From Marinomonas pollencensis (lineage in GTDB: Bacteria > Pseudomonadota > Gammaproteobacteria > Pseudomonadales > Marinomonadaceae): 64,000 nucleotides of DNA. The stretch is taken from the NCBI RefSeq assembly GCF_003387375.1, contig NZ_QUNG01000001.1, positions 518,510-582,509 of the forward strand. The letters are read 5' to 3'. A program made the position numbers and the translations under genes. Shown here piece after piece: positions 51,751 through 61,941 of the stretch. A model generated the notes under the pieces. The model ran no database searches and had not been told where the DNA came from. It saw only the letters and a list, made by a program, of their open reading frames with translations. Every line of letters begins with the position of its first letter. Position 1 is the first letter of the stretch.

Positions 51751-52668
51751 ATGCATAATAATCATAACCTTGCCTTGGTAACGCAGCCAGACACGAGTCA
51801 GCAGGAGGCGCCTCTCAAAAAGAGTGAGCCTTCTCAATGGCATGCTTTTTTAACCCTAGGTTTTCAAAAAACCGCACGCGGTACAGTTCTAAAAACCTGT
51901 GACCATAAAGGCCCTCTTTATGTACAAAAGCCGTTTTACCCAGAAGGAGCAGACACAGCTCACGTCTACCTGCTGCACCCACCTGGTGGCTTGGTCTCTG
52001 GTGATCGCTTAACCATTACCGCTAATCTTAGCGAAAACACCCATGTACTGATTACCACACCTGGCGCTGGCCGTGTTTACCGAGCGCGCGACGACAAAAC
52101 CTTGCAGCACCAAGTCACTCAGCTCAATGTACCAAAAGACAGTGTCATGGAATGGCTGCCACAAGAAGCCATCCTTTACCCTAACGCCCACACCCGTCTT
52201 GAAAACCAAATCAACCTCACCGAGAACGCCAAATTTATTGGCTGGGAAGTCACCTGTTTTGGCTTACCCGCGAATCAAGCAGACTTTGCCGACGGGCAGG
52301 CAGAGCAAGGTTTTGAAATTCGCCAAGATGGCCGTTTAAAAGTGCGCGAGCGTTTGGTTATCGACGAACAAAGTCGAGCTATCTTCAAAGCAAAAGCGGG
52401 GTTAGCCAATAATCCAATAAATGGCCTGATGATTGCAGGACCTTTTGACCGATCGGACAAATATGACGAATTGATAGACACACTGCGCAGCCATTGCACT
52501 GAGCACCTTTCATTAAGCGGTGTGACCTTAGTCGATGAATACATCATTATCCGCAGTCTCCATCATGACTCGGAAAAGATGAGACAGCTGTTTACGCAAT
52601 GTTGGCGAGAAATACGCCCAGCACTTATTAATAAAACCGCCTGTGAACCAAGAATTTGGGCGACCTGA
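51751..52668 (+). CDS. ureD: Urease accessory protein UreD
   Basis: UreD docks on apo-urease and with UreF and UreG guides nickel into the active site. The 305-residue protein shows HVYLLHPPGGLVSGDRLTI, LITTPGAGRVYRA and MEWLPQEAILYPNAH, the family's conserved blocks. AGGAAAAA precedes the ATG. It starts the urease block, 53 bases ahead of ureA. Confidence 0.95.
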   Translation: MHNNHNLALVTQPDTSQQEAPLKKSEPSQWHAFLTLGFQKTARGTVLKTCDHKGPLYVQKPFYPEGADTAHVYLLHPPGGLVSGDRLTITANLSENTHVLITTPGAGRVYRARDDKTLQHQVTQLNVPKDSVMEWLPQEAILYPNAHTRLENQINLTENAKFIGWEVTCFGLPANQADFADGQAEQGFEIRQDGRLKVRERLVIDEQSRAIFKAKAGLANNPINGLMIAGPFDRSDKYDELIDTLRSHCTEHLSLSGVTLVDEYIIIRSLHHDSEKMRQLFTQCWREIRPALINKTACEPRIWAT

Positions 52669-52721
52669 TCTAACATTAAAACTCAGTCAGGCACCTCAGA
52701 ATAACGAAAAAGGGTTTAACA

Positions 52722-53024
52722 ATGGAATTACTACCAAGAGAAAAAGACAAGTTACTCGTCTTTACTGCGGCATTATTAGCAGAACGTCGCTTAAATCGCG
52801 GCCTCAAGCTTAATTACCCAGAAGCCATGGCTTATATCACCATGGAAATCATCGAGGGCGCACGCGACGGAAAAACCGTCGCTGAGCTAATGAGCTTTGG
52901 GAAAACCTTACTCAGTGCTGACCAAGTAATGGACGGTGTGGTGGATTTGATCCATGAAGTGCAAGTGGAAGCCACCTTCCCTGATGGCACCAAACTCGTG
53001 ACGGTACATAACCCGATCAACTAA
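52722..53024 (+). CDS. ureA: Urease gamma subunit
   Basis: The 100-residue UreA begins [23 protein letters not shown] and contains [24 protein letters not shown] and [12 protein letters not shown], matching bacterial gamma subunits in length and sequence. It forms the (alpha-beta-gamma)3 enzyme with UreB and UreC. Confidence 0.97.
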   Translation: MELLPREKDKLLVFTAALLAERRLNRGLKLNYPEAMAYITMEIIEGARDGKTVAELMSFGKTLLSADQVMDGVVDLIHEVQVEATFPDGTKLVTVHNPIN

Positions 53025-53063
53025 CCCGTTTTTTCCTTCTCTAAACGAACAGGGAGACACACC

Positions 53064-53384
53064 ATGATTCCAGGTGAAATACAGGTAGCCGATGGTCATA
53101 TTGAGCTCAACGTTGGCCGTAAAACCTTAACCATTCGAGTTGAAAACACGGGCGATAGACCTGTGCAAATTGGCTCCCATTATCATTTTTACGAAGTCAA
53201 TCCAGCACTGTCCTTTGATCGCGAACAAAGCAAGGGCTTTCGCCTCAACATCGCCTCTGGCACTGCGGTTCGCTTTGAACCAGGACAAGGTCGAGAAGTC
53301 GAATTGGTCGAATACGCGGGCAGTAAAACCATTTACGGCTTTCGCGGTGAAGTCATGGGACCAATCAATAAAGGAGCGCAGTAA
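53064..53384 (+). CDS. ureB: Urease beta subunit
   Basis: The 106-residue UreB opens [16 protein letters not shown] and contains [22 protein letters not shown] and [16 protein letters not shown], diagnostic for the beta subunit. GGGAG lies before the ATG. It ends two bases before ureC. Confidence 0.97.
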   Translation: MIPGEIQVADGHIELNVGRKTLTIRVENTGDRPVQIGSHYHFYEVNPALSFDREQSKGFRLNIASGTAVRFEPGQGREVELVEYAGSKTIYGFRGEVMGPINKGAQ

Positions 53385-53386
53385 TC

Positions 53387-55093
53387 ATGGCGAACATGGA
53401 CAGACAAAGTTACGCGCAAATGTTCGGCCCAACCACAGGGGACCGGGTTCGCTTGGGCGATACTGATATTTGGATTCAAGTTGAAAAAGACTTCACCACT
53501 TACGGCGACGAAGTAAAATTCGGTGGCGGCAAGGTGATCCGAGATGGCATGGGTCAAAGCCAGGTAACCAATGACATTGCTGTCGATTTGGTAATCACTA
53601 ATGCTTTAGTGCTGGACCATTGGGGCATAGTAAAAGGCGATGTCGGCATTAAACAAGGTCGCATTTACAAAGTGGGCAAAGCCGGTAATCCAGATGTACA
53701 AGACAATGTGGATATCGTCATTGGGCCAGGCACAGAAGTCATTGCAGGGGAAGGCTCCATCCTGACTGCGGGGGGCATTGATGCGCACATTCATTTCATT
53801 TGCCCACAACAAATTGAAGAAGCCTTAACCTCAGGCGTGACCACCATGATAGGCGGTGGCACCGGGCCGGCGACTGGCACCAACGCCACCACCTGTACAC
53901 CAGGGCCTTGGTATCTGGGTAAAATGTTGCAGGCCACCGACAGCATGCCGATGAACCTTGGTTTTCTTGGCAAAGGTAATGCAAGCCAGCCTGAAGCCTT
54001 AGCAGAGCAGCTCGAAGCCGGTGCTTGTGGCCTAAAACTGCATGAAGACTGGGGAACAACACCAGCCTCCATTGATTGCTGCTTAAGCGTGGCAGAAAAG
54101 TACGATGTGCAAGTAGCGATTCATACCGACACCTTAAATGAATCTGGCTTTGTCGACAGCACTCTTGCCGCGTTTAAAGACCGAGTCATCCACACCTATC
54201 ACACCGAAGGCGCTGGGGGCGGACACGCACCAGATATTATCCGCGCCGCCGGTAACAAAAACGTTCTACCCTCATCGACAAATCCCACCCGCCCCTATAC
54301 TCACAATACTGTCGATGAGCACTTAGATATGCTGATGGTATGCCACCATTTAGACAGTAATATTCCAGAAGACGTGGCCTTTGCCGACTCACGTATTCGC
54401 AAGGAAACCATTGCAGCAGAAGACATTTTCCACGACCGTGGTGCGTTTAGCATGATCTCTTCTGACTCCCAAGCCATGGGACGTGTAGGTGAGGTTATCA
54501 CTCGTACTTGGCAAACAGCACACAAAATGAAGCAGCAATTTGGCCTGTTACCAGAAGACCAAGAGCTAGGTGCCGACAACTTTCGAGCTCGCCGTTACAT
54601 TGCCAAATACACCATCAACCCTGCCATTGCCCATGGTATCAGTCACGAAGTGGGCTCTATTGAAGCGGGCAAACTGGCGGATTTGGTGTTATGGAAACCG
54701 GCGTTTTTTGGGGTAAAACCTTCCATGATCATCAAGGGAGGCATGATTGCCAGCGCCCCCATGGGTGACCCAAATGCCTCTATTCCGACGCCGCAGCCAG
54801 TGCATTATCGACCTATGTTTGGCAGTTTCGGCAAAGCCTCAGCTGCCACGTCAGTGACCTTTGTCTCCAAAGCCGCACTGAAAAATGGTTTAGCAGAGAA
54901 ATTTGGCTTAGACAGAACCTTAGTCGCTTGTGGTAATACTCGTTCAATTTCAAAGCTCGATATGATCCACAACAACTGGTTGCCAGAAATAACGGTCGAT
55001 CCGCAAACCTATGAAGTACGCGCCGATGGCGAGCTATTAACCTGTGAGCCAGCAAAGACATTACCCTTGGCTCAACTTTACACCCTATTTTAA
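53387..55093 (+). CDS. ureC: Urease alpha (catalytic) subunit
   Basis: UreC hydrolyses urea to ammonia and carbamate at a two-nickel centre. The 568-residue protein keeps every metal and catalytic residue at the same numbers as the Klebsiella enzyme: His134 and His136 (DAHIHF), carbamylated Lys217 (GLKLHEDWG), His246 (AIHTDTL), His272 (IHTYHTEG), the flap His320 (MVCHHLD) and Asp360 (SSDSQAMG). It is therefore expected to be active. It is followed by ureE after 58 bases. Confidence 0.98.
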   Translation: MANMDRQSYAQMFGPTTGDRVRLGDTDIWIQVEKDFTTYGDEVKFGGGKVIRDGMGQSQVTNDIAVDLVITNALVLDHWGIVKGDVGIKQGRIYKVGKAGNPDVQDNVDIVIGPGTEVIAGEGSILTAGGIDAHIHFICPQQIEEALTSGVTTMIGGGTGPATGTNATTCTPGPWYLGKMLQATDSMPMNLGFLGKGNASQPEALAEQLEAGACGLKLHEDWGTTPASIDCCLSVAEKYDVQVAIHTDTLNESGFVDSTLAAFKDRVIHTYHTEGAGGGHAPDIIRAAGNKNVLPSSTNPTRPYTHNTVDEHLDMLMVCHHLDSNIPEDVAFADSRIRKETIAAEDIFHDRGAFSMISSDSQAMGRVGEVITRTWQTAHKMKQQFGLLPEDQELGADNFRARRYIAKYTINPAIAHGISHEVGSIEAGKLADLVLWKPAFFGVKPSMIIKGGMIASAPMGDPNASIPTPQPVHYRPMFGSFGKASAATSVTFVSKAALKNGLAEKFGLDRTLVACGNTRSISKLDMIHNNWLPEITVDPQTYEVRADGELLTCEPAKTLPLAQLYTLF

Positions 55094-55151
55094 CCCTGGG
55101 CTTGACCCAAAAACTCACTTAGAGCGAATGCTTTAAGCAGTAGGAAAGAAG

Positions 55152-55598
55152 ATGCTAGATATTTATCAACGACTTGGCACCCATTGCCATGAAGCCGTCT
55201 ACACCACAGTCACTCTTACCCATGAGCAACGCGATCGTGGCCGACTAAAACTGGTTGGCGACAACAGCGAAGAAGTAAGGGTATTTCTTGAACGAGGAAA
55301 ACCGCTCCAAGTTGGGGAGTTTTTGAGGAGCGAGTGCAACAAAATAGTGCAAATAAAGGGCGCTGTTGAAGAAGTCGCCCATGCAAGCTGCAATGATTGG
55401 GAAGCGTTTTCGAAGGCTTGTTACCACTTGGGCAATCGTCACACTAAGATTCAAGTCGGCGAACGCTGGTTACGTATTAAGCCTGATCACGTGCTGGAAG
55501 AAATGCTGCACCTATTAGGTTTGGTTGTCAGTCACGAAAATGCGGTCTTTATTCCTGAGTCTGGAGCCTACAGCCATGGTCATCACCACCACGGATAG
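55152..55598 (+). CDS. ureE: Urease accessory nickel chaperone UreE
   Basis: UreE delivers nickel to urease. The 148-residue protein has the N-terminal peptide-binding domain and the metal domain with CYHLGNRHTKIQV near 95-107, where the dimer-interface histidine sits, and it ends in a short His tail SHGHHHHG. TAGGAAAG precedes the ATG. The last 23 bases, which encode the His tail, also encode the start of ureF in another frame. Confidence 0.95.
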   Translation: MLDIYQRLGTHCHEAVYTTVTLTHEQRDRGRLKLVGDNSEEVRVFLERGKPLQVGEFLRSECNKIVQIKGAVEEVAHASCNDWEAFSKACYHLGNRHTKIQVGERWLRIKPDHVLEEMLHLLGLVVSHENAVFIPESGAYSHGHHHHG

Positions 55599-56253
55599 TA
55601 GTTTATTACGCCTTTTACAATTGAGTAGCGTCAGTTTACCGGTAGGCGGCTATGCGTTTTCTCAAGGTATGGAATACGCCATTGACCAAGGTTGGGTGAG
55701 AAATAAAGCCCAGGTAGGCGATTGGTTAAGCTTACAAATGCAACAGTCTGTGGCGCGGGTAGACTTGCCTATTTTGCGTTTGTCCATGCTGGCAGCCCAG
55801 CAACAGGACAAAACTCGCTTATTAGAACTCAACGACCTTTCACTGGCATGCCGAGAAACCAAAGAGCTACGCCTGAATGATACCGCCATGGGCGAAGCCT
55901 TATCACGCTTACTAAGAAGTTTGAGCATATCGACACCGTTTCAGCGTTCAGAAGACATAAGTTTTGTCTGCTTATTTGCCGTAGCAGCGAATCATTGGGC
56001 GATCAACTTTGACACCGCTGCGCTGGGCTTTACTTGGTCTTGGTTAGAAAACCAAATTGCCGCGGCAACCAAGCTGGTTCCCCTTGGGCAAACCCAAGCA
56101 CAAGAATTGCTGGGCGAATTACAGCCTCTAATCAGTGAAGCGATAAGCACCTCATTAAACATAGAGGAAGATAGAATTGGTGCAGGCTTACCGGCGATCG
56201 CCATTGCCAGCGCACAACACGAAACACAATATTCACGGCTATTCCGCTCTTAA
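55576..56253 (+). CDS. ureF: Urease accessory protein UreF
   Basis: UreF acts with UreD and UreG in nickel insertion. A longer frame opens at 55525 inside ureE, but the ATG at 55576 gives the usual start, MVITTTDSSLLRLLQLSS, just ahead of the family block LPVGGYAFSQGMEYAI. The product has 225 residues. It overlaps ureE by 23 bases and has no separate ribosome site beyond ureE coding sequence, so coupling is likely. Confidence 0.94.
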   Translation: MVITTTDSSLLRLLQLSSVSLPVGGYAFSQGMEYAIDQGWVRNKAQVGDWLSLQMQQSVARVDLPILRLSMLAAQQQDKTRLLELNDLSLACRETKELRLNDTAMGEALSRLLRSLSISTPFQRSEDISFVCLFAVAANHWAINFDTAALGFTWSWLENQIAAATKLVPLGQTQAQELLGELQPLISEAISTSLNIEEDRIGAGLPAIAIASAQHETQYSRLFRS

Positions 56254-56292
56254 CTTATATTAGCAATAGCCATCATTTTAAGAGGACATAAC

Positions 56293-56940
56293 ATGAGTAA
56301 ACCTAAACAAACATTACGTATCGGCGTCGGTGGCCCGGTCGGCTCTGGCAAAACGGCGTTATTGCGCTCTTTGTGCTCTGCCCTGCGAGACCATTACAAC
56401 ATCGCCGTGGTCACCAATGATATTTACACACAAGAAGACGCGAAATTCCTCACCGAGCATCAAGCTCTAGACGCGGACCGTATTCTCGGTGTTGAAACCG
56501 GTGGTTGCCCACATACTGCTATCCGCGAAGATGCTTCCATGAACTTGGCAGCCATTGATCAGCTACTAGATCGCCATGGTGAATTAGACGTGGTGTTCGT
56601 CGAAAGTGGCGGTGATAACCTAAGCGCTACTTTTAGCCCTGAATTGTCTGATCTGACCATTTATGTGATCGATGTCTCAGCCGGCGATAAGATTCCACGT
56701 AAAGGCGGCCCAGGCATTACCAAGTCGGATCTTTTGATTATTAATAAAACCGATTTAGCGCCATTGGTTGGCGCCTCTTTAGAGGTGATGGACAGAGATG
56801 CCAAAATGATGCGCGGTGAACGCCCTTTTGTTTTCTCCAACCTGAAAAAAGCCCAAGGCTTAGATGAAATCATTCAATTTATCATTACCGAAGGTATGTT
56901 AGAATCCAAAACGATTCCAGCCGCAAGAGCGGTGGTTTAA
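56293..56940 (+). CDS. ureG: Urease accessory GTPase UreG
   Basis: UreG is the GTPase of nickel insertion. The 215-residue protein has the P-loop [14 protein letters not shown] near residue 10, the conserved [15 protein letters not shown], the metal-binding motif [17 protein letters not shown] with Cys-Pro-His, and [19 protein letters not shown] precedes the ATG. Confidence 0.97.
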   Translation: MSKPKQTLRIGVGGPVGSGKTALLRSLCSALRDHYNIAVVTNDIYTQEDAKFLTEHQALDADRILGVETGGCPHTAIREDASMNLAAIDQLLDRHGELDVVFVESGGDNLSATFSPELSDLTIYVIDVSAGDKIPRKGGPGITKSDLLIINKTDLAPLVGASLEVMDRDAKMMRGERPFVFSNLKKAQGLDEIIQFIITEGMLESKTIPAARAVV

Positions 56941-56970
56941 TTCATTACTTTATTATTTAGGAGAACATCT

Positions 56971-57555
56971 ATGCGTCTAAATACGCTAAAAGTGGGATTA
57001 GCCACTCTAATCGCTGCCCTTCCAACCTTGGCTCTTGCACACCCAGGTCACGAGCACACCACCAGCTTTTTCAGCGGTTTTATGCACCCTATGGGTGGCC
57101 TTGATCACCTATTGGCTATGATCGCAGTTGGCCTTTGGGCAGCAAGTATGGGCGGCAAAGCACTATGGGCCGTTCCTGCCGCGTTTGTTGGCACTATGAT
57201 TCTTGGCGCCGCTTTGGGCATGGCCGGACTACAAGTTCCCTTTGTTGAACAAGGTATTGTGATGTCTGTGATTTTGATGGGTGCTTTATTGGTTGGCTCA
57301 GCGCGCTTCTCAGTGAGCACTTGTGCTGGTATTGCAGCACTCTTCGCCTTTTTCCACGGTGCAGCACACGGTATGGAAATGCCGCTAAACGCTCACGGTG
57401 CAGAATATGCACTAGGGTTTGCCGGCGCCACAGCCTTGTTACACCTTGTCGGCATGGGCCTTGGTAAAACCGTTTCTCGTATTCAAGCCCCAATCGTGAC
57501 ACGCATTGCTGGCGGCGCTATTGCTGCTGCTGGCGTTATGATGGCAGTCGCATAA
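56971..57555 (+). CDS. hupE: HupE/UreJ-type nickel permease
   Basis: The 194-residue membrane protein has a signal-like start ending in LALA, the histidine-rich HPGHEHTTSFFSGFMHPMGGLDHLLAM, and about six membrane helices with FFHGAAHGMEMP. HupE/UreJ proteins carry nickel (or cobalt) and commonly sit at the ends of urease operons, as here. Its job is probably to supply nickel for UreE and UreG. AGGAGA precedes the ATG. Confidence 0.9.
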   Translation: MRLNTLKVGLATLIAALPTLALAHPGHEHTTSFFSGFMHPMGGLDHLLAMIAVGLWAASMGGKALWAVPAAFVGTMILGAALGMAGLQVPFVEQGIVMSVILMGALLVGSARFSVSTCAGIAALFAFFHGAAHGMEMPLNAHGAEYALGFAGATALLHLVGMGLGKTVSRIQAPIVTRIAGGAIAAAGVMMAVA

Positions 57556-57563
57556 GACCAACA

Positions 57564-57620
57564 CAGCCACTATCAGCAGGCCCCCATATTAAGTTTTCTA
57601 AGGGCCTGCTTCAGTGGCTG
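57564..57620 (+). terminator. Long two-stage hairpin after the urease operon
   Basis: CAGCCACT (57564-57571) pairs with AGTGGCTG (57613-57620), and inside it AGCAGGCCC (57575-57583) pairs with GGGCCTGCT (57602-57610). It begins eight bases after the hupE stop. No T-run follows, so termination may need Rho, or the hairpin protects the 3' end. Confidence 0.6.
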
Positions 57621-57849
57621 TTGATTACCTTTATTAACACTTTGCCGTCACTTTGTTTATTTTTATAATCAATTTGTTATGTGTTATTGCACTGTATTTA
57701 TTTCCCCTTTCATTCCATGTATATTCACCGCTACTTACTGATGCACTTTTTTGATTCGCCATTGATAAAAAACAATCTTTCTCATGTCTCTATTTCAATG
57801 GACTGATGCTATTTCAATCGCATCTATCAAACAGTAGAAAAGGAATGTA
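57621..57849. other. AT-rich region before the GGDEF/EAL gene
   Basis: This region should hold the promoter of the c-di-GMP gene. No clear operator or gene is seen. Confidence 0.4.
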
Positions 57850-60057
57850 TTGTTGATAAAAACAGAGCTAAAACAACACTTTGCGATTCTCATTGCCGGC
57901 ATCATTTTTATCGCTGTTGTACTTTTTGGTCTTTATTGGACTTATTCGTCAAATCAAACAATCATCAAAGAGCAACAATTGCTTCTCGATGGTTTATCTC
58001 GCACTCAAGCCTCCACAATAGAAAGACGTTTATCCCTAGCCTTCACATCGACACAATTGTTAGCCATTGAAATAGAGCACCATAATGATGATTTCGATGG
58101 CGCTGACGATTTCGACGACTTTGATGAATACTCAAAGCACCTTATGAGCTTCATTGAGGGAATCTCCAGTTTGCAGCTCGCACCGAATGGTATTATCCAG
58201 AGAATTTTTCCATTAGAAGGGAATGAAGCCGCCATCGGCCTGGATATTTTTGCGAACTCAAAATATCGTGAGGCAGCACTTCAGGCAATCGAAGAACATA
58301 AAATGATTGCAATCGGCCCAGTGTCTTTAGTCCAAGGTGGCACTGCCGTCATTGGCCGTTCCCCTGTTTACCTTTATCGCGGCACACAAAGAGAAGTTTT
58401 TTGGGGCTTCGCATCCGCAATTATTAACCTGAATGATCTGTTAGAACCCACTCGCTTAAAAGAACTGGAAGCAGATGGCTACCAATACAACTTAACTCGC
58501 AAGCACCTAGATACAGGGAAAAGCTTAGTCTTTGCGCAGTCAGAAAAGCCCCTCAGCACTCCCCTTGCAACAGCACAGATCCACCTGCCTATTGGCGTAT
58601 GGCAAATCAATATGAGCCGCGATATCCACACGCGCCTAGAAAGTAATTTCTTTGCTGGCGCTATGTTAACTCTGATCGTGGCGCTGCTAATTACCATAGG
58701 TTTTTACGCTATCTTAATTCAGCCTCTGCGTCTCAGTACCTTGGTCAGAGAAAAAACAGAAGAGCTACAACGTCTTGCTTACAACGACCCGTTGACGAAG
58801 CTGCCAAACCGCCGTTATCTCAATGATCAGTTACCTGCCTTATTAAAGAGAAATAAAAAACGCCGTCAGATCTCTGCCTTTATCTATTTTGATCTTGATA
58901 ATTTCAAACGCATTAATGACACCATCGGCCATGATGTAGGTGATCAGGTGTTAGAAATTGTCGCCCAGCGACTTGATTCCTTATGTAAGGATGACGATAA
59001 AGTCGTACGTTTAGGTGGCGATGAATTTGGTATTTTCCTCAGCAATATTGCTAATAAACAAGCAGCAAAAGAACACGCTGAGCGTATCCTTGCTTATATC
59101 CACTCACCCATTAGTCTTGATACAAGAGAGTTTTTTCTAAGTACCTCTTTAGGCATTGCGATGATCCCAGAACATGGGAACACTCTCGTTTCCATCATGC
59201 AAAATGCCGATATGGCACTGTATCAAGCTAAGCAACGGGGTAAAAACCAGTCTGTTTTCTATTCTCATGATATGAAAACCACTGCCCTAGATCTTGTTGA
59301 AGCAGAAGAGGATTTGACTAAAGCCTTACAAAACAACGAATTTGAGCTTTACTATCAACCACAGTTCGACCTAAACACAAAACAGATTTTTGGTGCCGAA
59401 GCGCTGATCCGTTGGAACCATCCAACCAAAGGACTTATCTTTCCAGATCAATTTATTCAATTGGCGGAAAACACCGGACAGATTATCAAAATTGGACACT
59501 GGGTATTAGAAAATGGCATTTCATACCTAGCCAGACGCCGAGAACAAGGACTGCCTTATATTCTGTTGCATGTGAATTTATCCTCTCAACAGCTCTCTGA
59601 TCCAAATTTAGCCACTATCGTCAAAGCCCTGCTCTATAAATATCAGGTACCTGCAAAATGGCTTGGAGTAGAAGTCACTGAAACCTCTTTATTAGAAGAC
59701 GTCAGCTTAGCTAAAGCGCTCTTACAAACACTAAAAGACATGGGAATGTGCATTGCGATCGATGACTTTGGTACCGGCTACTCTTCATTGGGACAACTCA
59801 AAAACCTGCCAGTCAACTTGCTTAAAGTCGATCGCAGTTTTGTGATGGACCTAGAGCGAGATAAAGCAGATAGAAAAATCGTTGAAGCGATTATCGCAAT
59901 GGCCCATAAATTAGGGATCAAGGTATTAGCAGAAGGCATTGAAACCAAAGAACAATGGGAGATGCTAACCGGGTTTCAGTGTGACTTTGGACAAGGTTAT
60001 TATGTTAGTCGTGCAGTACCTGAAAAGGACTTTAACCAAGCCCCGCCTCTATACTAA
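57850..60057 (+). CDS. CHASE-like sensor diguanylate cyclase/phosphodiesterase (GGDEF-EAL)
   Basis: The 735-residue protein has a membrane helix (about 12-32), a periplasmic domain that looks like CHASE (LQLAPNGIIQRIFPLEGNEAAIGLDIF, then GTAVIGRSPVY), a second helix (about 275-298), a GGDEF domain with intact RLGGDEFGIFL, and an EAL domain with EALIRW, DDFGTGYSSL and LKVDRSFV. Both catalytic motifs are intact, so it could make or degrade c-di-GMP. The start is TTG (57850, or the next TTG at 57853), with AAGGA just upstream and no ATG available. The ligand is unknown. It stands alone after the urease operon. Confidence 0.9.
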   Translation: MLIKTELKQHFAILIAGIIFIAVVLFGLYWTYSSNQTIIKEQQLLLDGLSRTQASTIERRLSLAFTSTQLLAIEIEHHNDDFDGADDFDDFDEYSKHLMSFIEGISSLQLAPNGIIQRIFPLEGNEAAIGLDIFANSKYREAALQAIEEHKMIAIGPVSLVQGGTAVIGRSPVYLYRGTQREVFWGFASAIINLNDLLEPTRLKELEADGYQYNLTRKHLDTGKSLVFAQSEKPLSTPLATAQIHLPIGVWQINMSRDIHTRLESNFFAGAMLTLIVALLITIGFYAILIQPLRLSTLVREKTEELQRLAYNDPLTKLPNRRYLNDQLPALLKRNKKRRQISAFIYFDLDNFKRINDTIGHDVGDQVLEIVAQRLDSLCKDDDKVVRLGGDEFGIFLSNIANKQAAKEHAERILAYIHSPISLDTREFFLSTSLGIAMIPEHGNTLVSIMQNADMALYQAKQRGKNQSVFYSHDMKTTALDLVEAEEDLTKALQNNEFELYYQPQFDLNTKQIFGAEALIRWNHPTKGLIFPDQFIQLAENTGQIIKIGHWVLENGISYLARRREQGLPYILLHVNLSSQQLSDPNLATIVKALLYKYQVPAKWLGVEVTETSLLEDVSLAKALLQTLKDMGMCIAIDDFGTGYSSLGQLKNLPVNLLKVDRSFVMDLERDKADRKIVEAIIAMAHKLGIKVLAEGIETKEQWEMLTGFQCDFGQGYYVSRAVPEKDFNQAPPLY

Positions 60058-60072
60058 GAAACTAGCCATCAT

Positions 60073-60111
60073 AAAAAAACCGATTATTGTTCAACAATAA
60101 TCGGTTTTTTT
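60073..60111. terminator. Bidirectional terminator
   Basis: An 18-base perfect stem (60073-60090 with 60094-60111) and a three-base loop, with A7 and T7 outer ends, lies between the convergent GGDEF-EAL and aspartokinase genes and should serve both. Confidence 0.95.
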
Positions 60112-60125
60112 ATCTCTAGACGAAT

Positions 60126-61565
60126 TTAAGAGGCAAGGCAAATAGCACGACCGTGTTCATGCACTTCCACCAACTCTTTATGAAGACTACAAATAGTGCG
60201 CTCATAATCTTCTTCATCAACCACAAACTGCATATCTACTTGGCGCATCGATTGGTGCATTGCAATGACGTTAACATCTTGCTCTGCAATCGCTTTTACC
60301 GCTTTCGCCAACATACCTGTGGTTTTCATATCACTGCCAATGGCGGATACAATCGCCACTTTGCGCTGAGTAATTTCGGCATCAGGAAAACGCTCATGCA
60401 ACACCTTCATAACGCGTTTAAGGATCTTCAAATTGATCGCTAAATAGTGAGTAATGGTATTGGCATTAATATCTTTAGCAATAATATGGATATTAAACTG
60501 ACGCAGTACTTTAAGAATAGAAACATCAAATAAATCGATATCACCAGACATGTCTTGGTCAAATAACTCGACGGCAAACACACCACGAGAACCTGCGATA
60601 ATCTCAACACATGGTGCATCACTGACATAATCACCGGTGATCAGAGTGCCTGTGTGTTCCGGCTCAAAGGTATTTTTCACCCGCAATGCGATGTTATTTT
60701 GACGTAGGCCTTTCGCCGCTTTAGGGTGGATAGCTTCCATCCCTAGGTTCGCTAGCTGATCGGCCACATCATAGTTAGTACGACCGATTGGTACGGCATT
60801 TTTCTCACCGACCAAGCGCGGATCTGCACTGCTTAGATGGAATTCTTTATGAATAACCGCTTCACGAGCCTGTGTTAAAACCGCAATACGACTAAAGATC
60901 ATTTCGCTGTAGCCACGATCAAAGGTCGACATCAAACCGGTTTCGCTGTGGGCATAGCCAGTTGCGATTGGTAGCTGAGTATTCAAATCAACACTTTTAA
61001 AGGTGTCTTCAATACGCTCATCCAATGACATGTGCTGAGGACTATTCCAACCAGTTAGGTCAACAAATACCGCATTAACACCATCGCGCTGCAATAAGGT
61101 CGCCGTATTCCAAGCACTATGGGCTTCACCAATACTGGCTAACATTTCTCGCACTGTGGCTAAATGTTCACTTAGGGAGAAATGACCATGTTGGCACAAA
61201 CGATGAAGGTCTTCTAAGCACTCTCTTGCGTCTTGCAAGCGGTGATTAATAAAGTCATTGGCTTTGTGCAGTAACTCACCTTCAAACAAAGAAGCATTAA
61301 TTGCCAACATCGAATCGCAAACATCTTGCAATGCCGCCGACCAAGAGTCTTGTTTGCGTTCTAACGCAAATAACGCATAAACACCTGGCTCACCGGTTTT
61401 CTTATGCTCAAGCAACTTGTCTGTCATACCGCCGTAGGCCGATACAACAAAAACTCGATTATAAAGATCGTTCGTTTGAACGGGTTTAAAAATTATATTA
61501 TCACGCACCGAATGGTAGTCACTCATGGACGTACCACCGATCTTTTCAACTGTATGTTGTCCCAT
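60126..61565 (-). CDS. ask: Aspartokinase of the ectoine cluster
   Basis: Aspartokinase phosphorylates aspartate, the first step toward aspartate semialdehyde used for ectoine. The 479-residue protein has the N-terminal VEKIGGTSM in place of the common KFGGTS, as in ectoine-linked Ask_Ect enzymes, a catalytic domain with FDRGYSEMIFSRIAVLTQAREAVIHKEFHLSSADPR, and C-terminal ACT-type repeats. Dedicated copies of this kind are thought to escape feedback control. It follows ectC by 376 bases on the same strand, giving ectA-ectB-ectC-ask. The ribosome site is weak. Confidence 0.93.
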   Translation of the reverse strand: MGQHTVEKIGGTSMSDYHSVRDNIIFKPVQTNDLYNRVFVVSAYGGMTDKLLEHKKTGEPGVYALFALERKQDSWSAALQDVCDSMLAINASLFEGELLHKANDFINHRLQDARECLEDLHRLCQHGHFSLSEHLATVREMLASIGEAHSAWNTATLLQRDGVNAVFVDLTGWNSPQHMSLDERIEDTFKSVDLNTQLPIATGYAHSETGLMSTFDRGYSEMIFSRIAVLTQAREAVIHKEFHLSSADPRLVGEKNAVPIGRTNYDVADQLANLGMEAIHPKAAKGLRQNNIALRVKNTFEPEHTGTLITGDYVSDAPCVEIIAGSRGVFAVELFDQDMSGDIDLFDVSILKVLRQFNIHIIAKDINANTITHYLAINLKILKRVMKVLHERFPDAEITQRKVAIVSAIGSDMKTTGMLAKAVKAIAEQDVNVIAMHQSMRQVDMQFVVDEEDYERTICSLHKELVEVHEHGRAICLAS

Positions 61566-61941
61566 TTTGCTTAACCTAATAAATTAAAGGGCTGTAGAGT
61601 AAACTTTAGCCATGTTCAAACGCTGTCACTATAGTGTCATAAGGTATGTGAAAAATTAAGTAGAAAAGCGACTTTTTAGCGCTTAAATCATGGCTGAGTG
61701 CCCTACTTTATTGCTCTTTTATTATTGACTAAATAGACAAGTTTTTCTTTAAAACTCAACGAATCTAGTTTCGCTAACTTAGCAACTAAGACCATGGTTT
61801 GAGACAGACTCTAGAGTGAGTCCTAGCCAACAATAACAAGAAGATTTTATAAGGTAGGGGCTAAATACGTCAGCCGTTAGGCCAACAAAGGCATCTTAGT
61901 CTTTAGTAGCGCTTTATTATAAAGCGCTACTAAAGAGGTAT
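61566..61941. other. Gap between ectC and ask
   Basis: These 376 bases hold no gene. A strong hairpin lies directly after ectC (61901-61935) and a ten-base palindrome CACTATAGTG at 61627-61636 lies upstream of ask. ask may have its own promoter here as well as read-through from ectABC. Confidence 0.5.
61901..61935 (-). terminator. Sixteen-base hairpin after ectC
   Basis: CTTTAGTAGCGCTTTA (61901-61916) pairs perfectly with 61920-61935 around TTA, six bases past the ectC stop. No T-run follows on the minus strand, so it probably stabilises the ectABC message or only partly stops transcription before ask. Confidence 0.65.

Noticed and set aside
53791..54072. Open minus-strand frames inside ureC, including 53796-54062
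   Set aside because: Shadows of a fully conserved ureC; no independent signals.
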